Part shown: piece by piece, positions 1 to 10,668 of the stretch | Numbering within the stretch: the first letter of the stretch is position 1 | Layout of the letters: the number at the start of each line of letters is the position of its first letter | Assembly (NCBI RefSeq): GCF_046630445.1 | Contig: NC_092336.1 | Span: 301,356,501 to 301,420,500 of the forward strand | Length of the DNA: 64,000 nucleotides | Source: Rutidosis leptorrhynchoides | Lineage: Eukaryota; Streptophyta; Magnoliopsida; Asterales; Asteraceae | Direction: 5' to 3' | The notes under the pieces: generated by a model | Database searches by the model: none | What the model was told of the DNA's origin: nothing | The model's input: only the letters and a program-made list of their open reading frames with translations | Position numbers and translations under genes: made by a program

Positions 1-415
1 CCGGAACTTTTGGACTGCAAAATATTAATTATTATTTTCTAATAATAATTACCTGGGCTTTTGGATGCTTAATTTTATTTATTTAATTGCTAAAGCCCAA
101 TAGTTAGCCTTTTTGGACTTTTTACCTTGTTGGGCTCAAGCCCACCCTACTCTAGCTAGAGACCCAATTAATTAGCCTAAGTTTATTTACTAGTGGCCCA
201 TAATAATAAATAAATAAATAATTAATTAATTAATGAGTCATGTAAGCATTATGGATAAGGTTTATCCACATGTCCCATAAGATTCTAGCATAAGGACACA
301 CTTTAGACACCATTAGCCAAAAAGTGAAAAGGTTGTCCTTCCCCTCCCCCCTTGGTGCCGTCCACCATTACCACCACCACCCTTGCCATGTCATCAATCC
401 ATGTGCTCACTCTTT

Positions 416-434
416 GCCTATAAATACTAGCCTT
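416..434 (+). promoter_or_regulatory. TATA box of the L1 LTR
   Basis: The sequence gcctataaatactagcc is a good plant TATA box. It is followed within about 30 bases by cccattacaacac, a plausible transcription start region, and by a T/C-rich leader. This fits the U3/R boundary of an LTR. Activity is inferred. Confidence 0.5.
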
Positions 435-703
435 AAGTCCCCCATTACAACACTTGATCATTTGGCAATTTCACACACTTAACCTTTCTTTCTTCCTTTC
501 ATTTGTAAGTTTCTTTTTCCATTCCTTTTCCTTTCAAAAACGTGATCATCATCATCATTCTTATAAGATCCAAGTTCCATGTAGCTTTGATCTTACTTAT
601 ATCTTGTTAATTCAAGTTTGAATCTTTCAAGAACAACAAAGATTCAAGCTTCCTAGCTTGAACCTTCATATCTTTTATAGATCTATTACTTTTATGATTG
701 TTT

Positions 704-1000
704 CATGTTATTTTGTTAAAAAGATTCAAACTTTTTTTTGTAATCTTCATGTATCTTCAAGATCCAAGCTTTATGCTTCAAGATCTTCAAAAACAATCAA
801 GATGCAAGCTTTCTAGCTTGAATCTTCATGTATTGTTGTTAGATTCAAGTTCTTTTTACTTTGATCTTGTTATTTTGTTAAAAAGATTCAAACTTTTGTT
901 TGTAATCTTCATGTATCTTCAAGATCCAAGCTTTATGCTTCAAGATCTTCAAGAACACTTAAAGGTTCAAGCTTTCTAGCTTTGTAACCTTGTAACTTGT
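704..1000 (+). repeat. Tandem duplication inside the L1 LTR leader, period about 157 bp
   Basis: Two adjacent copies start at gttattttgttaaaaag (near 707 and 867). Each runs through aatcttcatgtatcttcaag, the phrase atccaagctttatgcttc and a terminal caagctttctagctt. Shorter variants of the aagatccaagctt phrase also occur from 560 to 670. The open frame at 698-979 is only this repeat read in one frame. Confidence 0.75.
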
Positions 1001-2687
1001 GTGAAATGGATCCAAGCTCTCTAGCTTAGGGTTCCATCACCTCATTTGACTTATATTATGTTTATACTTGTTGAATTAATGTAAAGTTTGTAGCTTTAGT
1101 TGTTATTGTGAATTGAAATTGTGTTAAGACTAAGGTTATGATGTAACCTTGGTTCATCATCCATCTAAGACTCATGAATGAGTTGTATTCTTACTTGGTC
1201 TTAACATATTGTGTATTGATGGTGAATCTTGGTCAAAAGTGATGGTGAATCTTGGTCAAAAGTGATGCTAAACCATCAACGAGTTGTACACTTGAAGCTA
1301 CAAGCATCAAGGATGAGAACCGTGATGAGCATCGAGCACCAAGAACCCCACCGGAGCACTTGTCCACTGATTTTCGTATCTGATCAGACCAGCTGGGCTA
1401 CTGGAAAGTTTATTTTCAGTTAGTTCGGTTCGAGTAGATGATTTTCCGTTTAGGCCTCGTCTTAATACGAGTTACGGTTTAGGAGTTATGGCCCTCCGAG
1501 AGTCACTACACCCTATTAACGTTGTGCTGAAATTTCTGACCTACTCGCACTTAAACCGTCGCCACGGTCAAACGAAGACGAGTTAGGTTCTGAAAATTGG
1601 TCAGCTGTTAGGGGACTCATATACGGAGCCATAGCCACTGACCATGAGTCTTTTAGATTTACGTAGAGGTCGTAGCAGCTGACCGAAGTCAGCCAATTGT
1701 TTCGATCTCTATTTTTGTCAAACTTACTTAGCTTTTATGATGATGAATGATGATGATGATGACACTTAAACTTATTTTATACACTATTAGAACTTATTAA
1801 GACAACCTACTGACCTAGTAACCTTTGATTTAGGTTGATGACCTTTCGGACCGACTTACTACTTGCGTACTTTCATTACCGACTTTACCGCTTTTATCAC
1901 TGTGAGTTATAGCATCCCTTTTTACTACTTTTACTATTTTTGGGACTGAGAATACATGCGCTTTTTACGTTTTACATACTAGGCACGAGTACTTAAACTT
2001 TGTATGTATGTGGGTTATATAACGGCATAAACATTCCCTTTAGCACGGTAACGTTTAGTCATTGGTTTTTGAACCGGTGAACGCGAATCTTAGATATGGA
2101 TCCATAGGGTTTGACATCCCCACTCAGGCTAGTCGCGCTAGCATTTAACGGGTGTTTAATACTTCGTGAACATACGCACTCTCCAAGTGTACTTTCAGGG
2201 GGTTATAAACGTTAAGTTTAGTTACCGGGTGCCCACGGTTATGCATATACTTTTCATACTATTTTGATACGCTGTTTGCAGCACTGAAATCTCGTGGCCT
2301 ATCTTATGTTACTGTTACAACTTAAACTATAGCTCACCAACATTCGTGTTGACTTTTAAGCGTGTATTTCTCAGGTGCCTAGAGGTTTATTGCTTCCGCT
2401 GTTACACTTGCTGTCATGCTATTATTGAATTGCTGTTAAGGACCTGCTGTGTTAGATATCCGCTGCATAACTTAGATATGTCTCAATCATGAAACTTATG
2501 TTTTGCATTCGTAAACTTATGTTATTTTGGAACAATGGTTTGTAATAAGTCTTATGACATGTTATCCTTGTAAAACGTTATCTTTTTAATGAATGCAAAT
2601 CGGTTTTCAAACAGCATATAGTGTTTGACCTTGTGATGATCCTGTTGTTGATGATCCGTACACGATGGTTTTGTATGGGGCGTCACA

Positions 2688-2990
2688 TTGATAAATTGGA
2701 TTTTTAGATATTACTAATCGAGTAAATGAATTTCTATATAAAGCACGACTCATTTTGTTGAACAATTGTCAAAGTTGACTGTTTTATCATGTTTTAAAGC
2801 TTTATAAATACTATAATCTGATTCTACAAGTATTGAAAAACTATGTGAAATAATAAAATATTCTCGATTGCCATGATAATTTAAATATAATATAGCTCCT
2901 GAAATAAATAATATTTTGAGTTTGATAAATTATAAATTCGTTCAATTATCAAGACTTATACTATGTTAATAAACATGTATAGATTTAAAG
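2688..2990. other. AT-rich spacer between two LTR fragments
   Basis: No open frame, terminal repeat or known motif was recognised. It may be the decayed left part of the LTR that ends at 4055. Confidence 0.4.
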
Positions 2991-4055
2991 ATCATATTGA
3001 GTCAGATTGACTTTTGAGATGACTTTTGTTAACTTTTGCATGTCAGTCTCGAGCATTAGGATTGTGATACACTGTGACCTGACCTAGCTTGTTAGGCATG
3101 TATTGACCAACATATGTTCTCTAGGTTGAGATCTACGGTTATTTTGCATTCCGAGTTTCGGTCACATTCGGTGAATGACCTTATGTGCTGCTAAGGTGAG
3201 TTTATAGATCCCTTTTTAATTACTTTTGCAATCTATATTTTTGGGCTGAGAATACATGCACTTTATTTCAAACGCAATGGATACAAGTACATACTAAATT
3301 CTACACTGAGTTTGAACCGAAAATCCCTTAACTTTGGTAACTAGTAACTGCCAGTTATAAGAACTGGTGGGCGCGAGTAGTTGTATATGGATCCATAGGG
3401 TTTGACATCTCCGTCTGTTCCAGGTATAGAAACCCTAGCCTGAACTATAAAACAGACGTATACTATTTGAGTTTAGTACACGTTGGATTGCGTGTATTGT
3501 ACATGTTGGTTGCATGTATGTTAAAACAGCGGTACTTATTATAACGTTAAAGTTTAGTTACCAGGGTGCTCAATTTCGTAGAATATTTTGATAAATGTTT
3601 CTGGATGAAACAACTGAAATCTTGTGATCCATCTTTATATACAGATTATGCGCAACATTAAAACTATGAACTCACCAACCTTTGTGTTGACACTTTTAAG
3701 CATGTTTATTCTCAGGTTCCTAGAAGTCTTTCGATGTTTGCTTATACGTTATACAAGCTATGTGCATGGAGTTATACATGCTTTATTCGAGAAAACTTTG
3801 CATTCACAAAATCATCACCTTGTATCTTATTTGACTGTATTGTCAACGGATGTATTGTTAAAAACTATTATATACGGTGATTGTCTATACGTAGAAATCA
3901 TCAGATGTCGAAAACCTTGGATTTATATATTCATTTATGGTGTGCCTTTTCAAAAGAATGCAATGTTTACAAAACGTATCATATAGAGGTCAAAACCTCA
4001 CTATGAAATCAATGAATGATGTATTCGTCTAAATGGATTTGGACGGGTCATCACA
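2991..4055 (+). mobile_element. 3' half of a second long LTR
   Basis: The stretch carries the same ordered core as the other long LTRs here: tttttgggctgagaatacatgc near 3239, a variant hairpin at 3676-3689, the phrase aagcatgtttattctcagg, a tagaggtcaaaacctc block near 3984, and the terminus gacgggtcatcaca at 4055. It resembles the C1/C2/C3 LTRs more than L1 at the terminus. No primer site follows, so it is a solo or 3' LTR remnant. The left boundary is uncertain. Confidence 0.6.
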
Positions 4056-5533
4056 GCTAGATACTTCCATCAAAGAAAAGACAAATGGTTGAAGTTATGG
4101 GTTATGAAGTTTGGAGTGTTGCAAGTAACCAATGAAAGTATATACTTTGTTGTAAGTAACCAATGAAAGTATATACTTGCAACCAAATGTTGACAAATGC
4201 ATGGAAGACTTACAATAAGAATTTTGGATGGTTTCTACTTGTCAGGAGCAAAATTCAGCATTTACCTTTTTTGGAATCAATGACAAAAGTCTCAAGATAA
4301 TCAGCATTTACCTCTTTTGGAATCAATGACAAAAGTCTCAAGATAATATGTTTTCCTCATTTGCAAGTCCATATCTCCATCAATGAATACATCCAAAGTA
4401 TAAGGTTAATGGTGGATAGAAAATTTCATCATTTACCATATTTGGTATTTGTAATTAAACTACTACAAAATACTTTCTTCATTTGATCATCCAAAGACAA
4501 ATACATGTGACCTTGAAGCATGCATGACTTATTGATTAAAGTATGCAATTACCTCTTTTGGATGAGCAACATTATGAAAATGGTAAACCAAGAAAAATAT
4601 GCTATCCTTATTTGATGAATGCTTCCAAGACCAATGCAACTAACATGGAAATTGTGGCTAGACGTTTGAAACGGCTATGTGTGTCCACTCCTTGCATTTC
4701 TATTGCCTATTTAATCAAGGCATGAAGACATATGAAGACCACCTCTTTCCAACATACTTTCAAAGTCATATCAACTAATCTCCCAAGCCTCAAGCACAAA
4801 TCTATGGAGAGATTATAAGAGAGAAAGAGAGATTCTACTTACACTAAGTAGAATTGTAATGTAAACTTTATGCTTATCATTGGTATCTTTAAGTTTACTT
4901 TGTGAGATACTTCCTTGGGGGGTTAAGGAAGTTAAATGGTTCTTGTGATAGGAAACATTTATCTTATTTAATGATTCAACTTCTTTAAAGGGATCTAGGA
5001 AGTTGATTAATTTCATTGAGAATTAATACTTGTCCAATGTAAAGACAAGTTTGATCTAAGTAAGGTTGGTGTGACCTATTGAAGAACTATGAGTGATTGT
5101 AAGCTTAGCTATAATTTTACTTATGAGCTATCTTCTTAAAGGGATCTAGAAGGTAGTTGTGATTTCACTAGGTTAGAGCATTAGGATCTTGTGGTAAGAG
5201 CATTTGGTAATTGTGAATTCTTCAAAGGGACGTAAGGGTTCATAAGAGCGGCTTATCGAAGAGCTAGTGTTGTATTCGGACACTCCACCGGGTTTGGGGT
5301 ATCATAGTGAAGAAAAGTCCCAATTCGTAGAATTAGGGAGTGGGTTAAGGAGGATTAGTCAACATCCTCCAGAACCACTATAAATCTTTGTCTTTGTGCA
5401 CTTACATTATTTACATACTCACATTAACAAACACAAACGGTTTCACACTTAAAACTTATGTTCAATTGTTAAAGATTTCAAAAAAGTTTTAAGACATCAT
5501 TAAGGAACTATTCACCCCCTCTAGTTCCTTACA
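4056..5533 (+). mobile_element. Probable Ty1/Copia 5' LTR (SIRE-like)
   Basis: The right edge is well placed. The phrase tattcaccccctctagttc followed by cttaca and then attagtatcagagcggttgc is the usual Copia LTR end and initiator-Met primer site. The left edge is unclear. A TGTTGACAAATGC at 4189 is one candidate, giving an LTR of about 1.35 kb. A sequence of this length fits SIRE-like Copia LTRs. The element is a fossil. Only a short part of its interior follows. Confidence 0.5.
4256..4348 (+). repeat. 46-bp direct tandem duplication
   Basis: Two adjacent, almost identical copies start at cagcatttacc (near 4256 and 4302). Each runs through ttttggaatcaatgacaaaa to ctcaagataat. A shorter pair (aagtaaccaatgaaagtata, near 4124 and 4154) lies just upstream. 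Confidence 0.8.
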
Positions 5534-5830
5534 ATTAGTATCAGAGCGGTTGCTCTAATCTTTGCTTAAAAAACGTTTTTGTCATGTCGAAAAACTATTT
5601 TGTGCAAAAACCCGAGTCAAAGATCTTGGAACCAAGCTCTACTTGTTTGGAGAACGCAAAAGAGATTTTGGATGAGTTAGTCTTGAATCATGATAAAATT
5701 TTTCATATGAGAAGCAACTTCAAGACACTCGTGTGATGTGGAGTCAAGGATCGGACCCGAATGCTCAAACTTACATCCATTACTTTGAGGAAAAATACCA
5801 CCATTCACATGGTGAGGTAAGCTTGCTTAT
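5534..5830 (+). mobile_element. Copia primer-binding site and gag remnant
   Basis: The tagtatcagagc motif near 5537-5548 matches the 3' end of initiator tRNA-Met, as in most plant LTR elements. It is followed by a short gag-like start (ATG near 5584) and then decayed sequence. No pol motif was found to the right, so the rest of the element has been lost. Confidence 0.5.
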
Positions 5831-6910
5831 TTTTAGTCTTTGTAATATTTGTGTACTCTAAATGTTGTGATAATTAACAAAACTATGATCGAAAAAGAAA
5901 AGATTGAACAAAGAAACTTTTTTTTTATAAATAAAGTTAATTTTTGAAAATTAAAGTATGTAAAGAAAAATGTGGGGTTGGGTTAAAATCACAACTATAG
6001 TGTACACAATAGAAGTACCTTGAAACTTGCCATGAAACTTAGGTCTATGCAATGTATGTGATAATTGAAATTATTTGTGCCTTGAATCCTTACATGAAAA
6101 ATGACATGAGTTATTGCTTAATGTGTGTTTGATAAATTGATCTTACATGATAGAATACGTAGGTTGTCACACATCTTAGAGCCTTAAGTGATAGATATAA
6201 TATCTAAGATTAGACTCTAAGCATCTAAATAAGTGTTCTCGAACAAAAAGTTACTTAGGGGTAATTATAACTTGAGACCAAAAATCACTAGCTTGTGACT
6301 ATTTTGAAAAAGAAAAAGAATTACCTTTCTTCGAAAATGATAAAAGGTGGAGATATAGTAAAAGTGATTTTTAAAGTCAAAGATTCCAAATGATAAACCA
6401 ATACTTGGCTAAAAGAGACACCTTGAGTAAACCTATCACATGCGTTTTGAAAACACACTTCATAAAACTTAACATAGTGCCAAACTAGTCGGCGGTCGAG
6501 CCTACGGTCGACCGTGTATCGACGCATAGGCTCTGATCAAAATGTGCTTTTGCAAATTTAAGATCGGTCGTGGTTTGATACTTTTAGATGTTTATTCTTT
6601 GTAAATTAGTTATAACATTAGTTTTACATGGTTTATTGGAAAGATTTAAACATTTGCTAAATGTAAAGCTATTTATTGTCGTCAAATGACACTTGTTTAT
6701 ATAAGCGATAGTGATTCTCAAACAACTATAAGTGTACACGATACATTATTCTCACTCGAGACATGAACTTGGTTTATCAAATCTTATAATATAAACATGT
6801 CTGAAAGGATAAACTCTAGTGTTTCAGAAAGGTACTAAAATGAATTAGGGCGATCGAGAGTATTTAATGCTAACAACCCCGGACCCAACAAACATTAGAT
6901 ACCACGTTTT
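5831..6910. other. AT-rich intergenic DNA upstream of the ZFWD-like pseudogene
   Basis: No convincing coding sequence. A short CG-richer patch at 6488-6525 has overlapping inverted phrases (ggtcgagcc, ggtcgacc) without an assigned role. The right part may hold decayed introns or the lost 5' exons of the neighbouring pseudogene. Confidence 0.3.
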
Positions 6911-8793
6911 GTGTTTCTAACAAGTTGTAGGTTTGTTAAAACTGTTGTCTCCAAGTATTGGTTGCAAGGAAGATGCACCAGAAATCCTTGCAAATTTTTG
7001 CATCCAAACCAACCAAAATCTATTGTTGCGTTTAAGTCAAAATATTCCTGGAAGAATCATTCCAGTATTCATAAATCAGAAAAATTGGCTCCCGTTGAAA
7101 AAAGTCAACAAAAAACTCTAAAGAACAAGGAGAACTGTAACCCTAACCAGACTGCACAAAAACAATATCATCCACTCAAGTAGTAAATGTTGGTCCAACT
7201 ATCAACAAGACTGATATTGAGAATCGCTTGAAAGACGATAAGAGTAAAAATAATATCAAGATAACTGAGACATTGACGAAAAGCGAATCAAGTGGACCAA
7301 TTGCTGGTGGTAAAACTAAAAATTTGGAGTCTGAAGATTGCGCAAAAGGAGATAATTGTAAGAACTTGCAATCATGGTTCTGTGATAATAAGCTCTCAAT
7401 GGTGGCCCAACTGGGAGGCCATACAGAGGTAAACATACTACATAAGCCATGTTTTGATGTTGTTCTTTGTTCTGTTTAACATTATCTGTTTATTAATCAA
7501 TGTTCTGTTATCAGGCTGTAACCGGGATTATCTATGAGTCTGGATCCAACAAGCTTTTTTGTGGCAGCAAGGATAAATCAATGCGAGGTTGGGTTGTAAC
7601 AGTGGACAGTGTGGGCATGTAGAAAAGTTTAATGGTGAGTGTCGGCCTTTGGTTAAAAAACATCCATGGATTTTTGCTGGCCTGCAAAATATGATTAAGG
7701 TAGATTCATAGAAAAGTTTAGGGTGATTCAGGCTTTATTTTTATGTCAAATTTGTAAATTAGAAAACTCATCTTAAAAGAAAACCAGGTCAAATATGCTG
7801 AACATGTCAAATCCAAAATTGTATTTTTTATTTTTATTTTTTAATGCACAAAACCCCTACTGAATCACCTCATTCGAAAGAAAATTGGTTTATCATATCT
7901 ATAGTTTGTAATCATAATAAACACTACTTTTTGGAACCTTTCGTACACAGAAAATAATGTACGTTTGATTGTTGTTACTGAGTTTTTAAGTTTACGGTTG
8001 TATTTTGGTGCAGGATGGTACCATTTTGTCATGGAAATCTACATCCAAAACAAGTTTCTCTGAAGAATTAACATGTTTGAAAGGCCACACTGGATCTGTG
8101 CTTTCGCTAATTATTGGCGCTAAAAGGCTCTTTTCTGGTTCTGCTGACCAAACTATACGAGTATGGGATTGTGATTCCTCTGAGTGCACACACACATTTT
8201 GAATGGTCATACGGGTGATGTGACAGCGGTTCTATGTTGGGATCATTATCTCATGTCTTGTTCATTGGACAAAACTATATATCAAGGTTTGGGGTGAAAC
8301 TGAAAGTGGCGACATTGAGGCAGTTTATAAACACGATGTGGATGATGTAAGTCGTTAATTTCACACCAATGTCTCGTTATCTATTTTTAATAGGCCCCTC
8401 ACAATTTCATGATCTAACGTTTCTTTTTTCTTGATTGTTAAAGGGTGTTCTTGCCTTAAGGGGGATGCATGATGCAGAAGAAAAACCGCTCTTGATATGC
8501 TCATGCAAGGATAACGGTGTTTATTTATATGATTTGCCTTCGTAAGTCCTTCTGTAAAATGTCTCTTATCTTGATTATTACTTTGGTGTTGGTTTCTGTA
8601 ATTTAAGGTGGTATGTAATGAATTTCTGTGTTTATGTAGGTTTGTTGTTAGGGGAAGAACCATTTCGGAAAGTGACGTTCAATCAATTGAAGTCGGCCGT
8701 GAGGGAGTATTATTTACTGGTGATGCGTCAGGGCTAGTCACAGTATGGAAACCAAACGGAGAGCCAATTTGCAGCAGTGGGAAAGGCGAATGA
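6911..8793 (+). pseudogene. Decayed CCCH zinc-finger / WD40 repeat protein gene (ZFWD type)
   Basis: The exons match the plant ZFWD family, which joins two CCCH fingers to a WD40 propeller. Visible parts in order are a finger (KYWLQGRCTRNPCKFLHPN), a second finger-like stretch (CAKGDNCKNLQSWF), and WD40 blades with LGGHTE, LFCGSKDKSMR, GHTGSVLSLI, LFSGSADQTIRVWDC, GMHDAEEKPLLICSC and FTGDASGLVTVWKPNGEP. Introns remain (for example 7431-7514, after gatgtaag at 8345, and 8542-8639), so it is a duplicated rather than processed copy. The finger reads SKYW where the family has CKYW. The second finger has lost its first Cys and its His. A stop plus frame change lies near 7181, a frame change near 7590 after blade 1, further shifts near 8200 and 8275, and one WD40 exon is absent between about 7703 and 8012. 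The 5' end of the gene was not found. Confidence 0.8.
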
Positions 8794-9485
8794 CGATTAG
8801 TTGTTTATTCAATGTTGTAATCTTCTGAATAGTTTCAGTTAAAATAGTGTGACCTAGAGTCGTTGAGATGTAAATTAACGATTAGTTGAATGAATACAAT
8901 GCAATTCTTTTGTTCATCTCTATAGTTACAGTAATTAATATGTTTAAGGATATTTGATAAAAGTATATATGGATTTTACATCCACTGATTCTCTATTCTC
9001 TATCTTTTGATTTTACAAATGTGTCTGAAAGTTGTTTACCCGTTTATTTCACTTTCAAATGTTTAATAACTAGAGGTGAATAGGTGAGGATCTCAACACG
9101 AGCTGAAACGCTACACAAAACGACAAAATAGATAAATGTATTAGATTGCTATTAACTCTATCCGTGAAGTCACAGCGTGCGCCAAAAAGTGAAAGCTGCC
9201 TATAACGTGTCAAGGTCACTCTTTGACCTCTATTAATTCAAAATGTCAAACTTTTTACATTTTATTCTAGAACATGAATCGTCAACTTCATCAGAACGGT
9301 CATCTCGATAGATAAAGAATTTATACTAAGTTGAATCAGATGACACATACGTATATATTATACTATTATGCAACAAATCCATTAAGATTTAATTAGTTTA
9401 ATCAAATGGTGCAGTTGAACTAACACATTCCCAATTATCATGCAACTATTAATATAACCCCAATCTTGCTTCCTTGTTTAGAATC
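8794..9485. other. Intergenic DNA
   Basis: Contains the likely 3' flank of the ZFWD-like pseudogene and an AT-rich stretch with no recognised gene. The phrase attaatataacccc at about 9449 could serve as a TATA box for the short frame that follows. Confidence 0.35.
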
Positions 9486-9716
9486 ATGTTAGAAGAGCAC
9501 CCACTTGTGGGTGCCAATTACGCGAATGCTAATGCCAAACCCTCGCTGATGTTAGCATACACGGGAGTTGTTCCTCTGATTGCTCGAATCGGTACTCCCA
9601 GCAGAAAATGGAAGAAGAAGGTCGGTTTAGAAGAGAAATCGCAAGAAATGTGGAAAAAAGAGTTTTTCATCAAGGAGAAAGGTGTTGCATCTAAGCTTCG
9701 TCGTTGGTTTCTTTGA
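9486..9716 (+). CDS. Possible small basic protein, 76 residues, function unknown
   Basis: An ATG at 9486 opens a frame of 76 codons beginning MLEEHPLVGANYANANAK. It has a short hydrophobic stretch (LMLAYTGVVPLIA) and a strongly basic C-terminal half (RKWKKK, KEKGVASKLRRWFL). The composition is unlike the random AT-rich frames around it. A pyrimidine-rich tract and tttag just before the ATG could be a 3' splice site, so this may be the last exon of a larger or broken gene rather than a complete one. I do not recognise the family. It lies head to tail with the ZFWD-like pseudogene and convergent with ERdj3B. Confidence 0.3.
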   Translation: MLEEHPLVGANYANANAKPSLMLAYTGVVPLIARIGTPSRKWKKKVGLEEKSQEMWKKEFFIKEKGVASKLRRWFL

Positions 9717-10668
9717 TTAAGCATGCATCTGTTTGTGATATGCTAATGTGTGTATGTGTGTTTTGAAGTGATTAAGTATATAATGTGAAGATAGAGGAGA
9801 GTTGTTTATAAGATAGTAAGATGTCACACAAGATGTAGTGTGCAATATTGGGTTATGTTTACAACTTGTGAAAATGATGCACTCACACACATGTTCAAAT
9901 GGATGTATGTATTTAGTCTTCAATTTGTATTATTTGACGCTGTCATGTATCTAATTTATATCAAGGACATTGATTGATGTGTACTATCTTTATTGTTGAC
10001 ACTAATCAGTACATGGAGAGACAAAGTTAAACCACATTTACCAATAATACAAGTATTGATGCATAAAAGTTAAGTTATACCTGACAGGTCGATTTAATGG
10101 GGTTGGGTAAAGGAAGAAACGAGTTTGAATTGAAGGATATTGGGTCTAAACTGATTAGCTGTTAAATATGTCGAATTGGTTAGGTCAAGAACCAAGTCGG
10201 GTTGAGTCTAGTTGGGTCGAGACCCAAATTTCATCTTGAATGTTTAGGTTTAGTTGTGTATGGAGATTTGTGTTTCAGTTTTCAGATTTCAATTTCTTTG
10301 GTTGCTGAACCACATTAATATTAATATTGGAACGATAAAGAGAACCAGTGACTATAATTACAGTTATCACCAAGAGTATATCAAACTTAGAAACAATACA
10401 ATCAACTCTTTCATCAGATGGTGAAATCGTGAATTCATGTGCAAATTGCATAGACATAGGGAAGCCTCGCCATTACTCAACGTAAATGCCCAAAAATTTA
10501 TATTATCCAAATTTCAAAGATAATGGAACTTAAGACCTACTTAAAAAGATAACAGAAGTGGTTTGTCAGGTAAATAAAAAACTATGGGCCATCCTAAATA
10601 AGCATAAGCAGCCTCCTGATTTTACAATACAAATACAAATCTGTGAATATTATACATTTATTATCCTA
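9717..10668. other. Intergenic DNA and ERdj3B 3' flank
   Basis: AT-rich, with no recognised gene. The last 150 bases next to 10669 should include the 3' untranslated region of the minus-strand ERdj3B gene. A repeated gggtcgag/ggttgggt phrase at 10090-10220 resembles decayed transposon ends but could not be assigned. Confidence 0.4.

Larger units (their letters stand above)
1..2687 (+). mobile_element. Long LTR (family L1), left end outside window
   Basis: This is the right part of a long LTR ending in gggcgtcaca at 2687. It has a TATA box near 419, a pyrimidine-rich leader after it, and the block ctgagaatacatgc near 1949 followed by a small hairpin at 2338-2351, both shared with other LTRs in the window. 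Its last 350 bases match 56551-56966 in reverse orientation, which defines the family. No primer-binding site follows 2687, so it is a 3' LTR or solo LTR rather than a 5' LTR. The left end and target duplication cannot be seen. Confidence 0.7.

Noticed and set aside
6488-6525. Possible regulatory palindrome cluster (ggtcgagcc, ggtcgacc)
   Set aside because: Only two imperfect phrases with no second copy in the window. Nothing ties it to a gene.
10275-10457. 60-codon minus-strand frame with a hydrophobic stretch downstream of ERdj3B
   Set aside because: Short, without start context or known similarity. Probably chance in the 3' flank.
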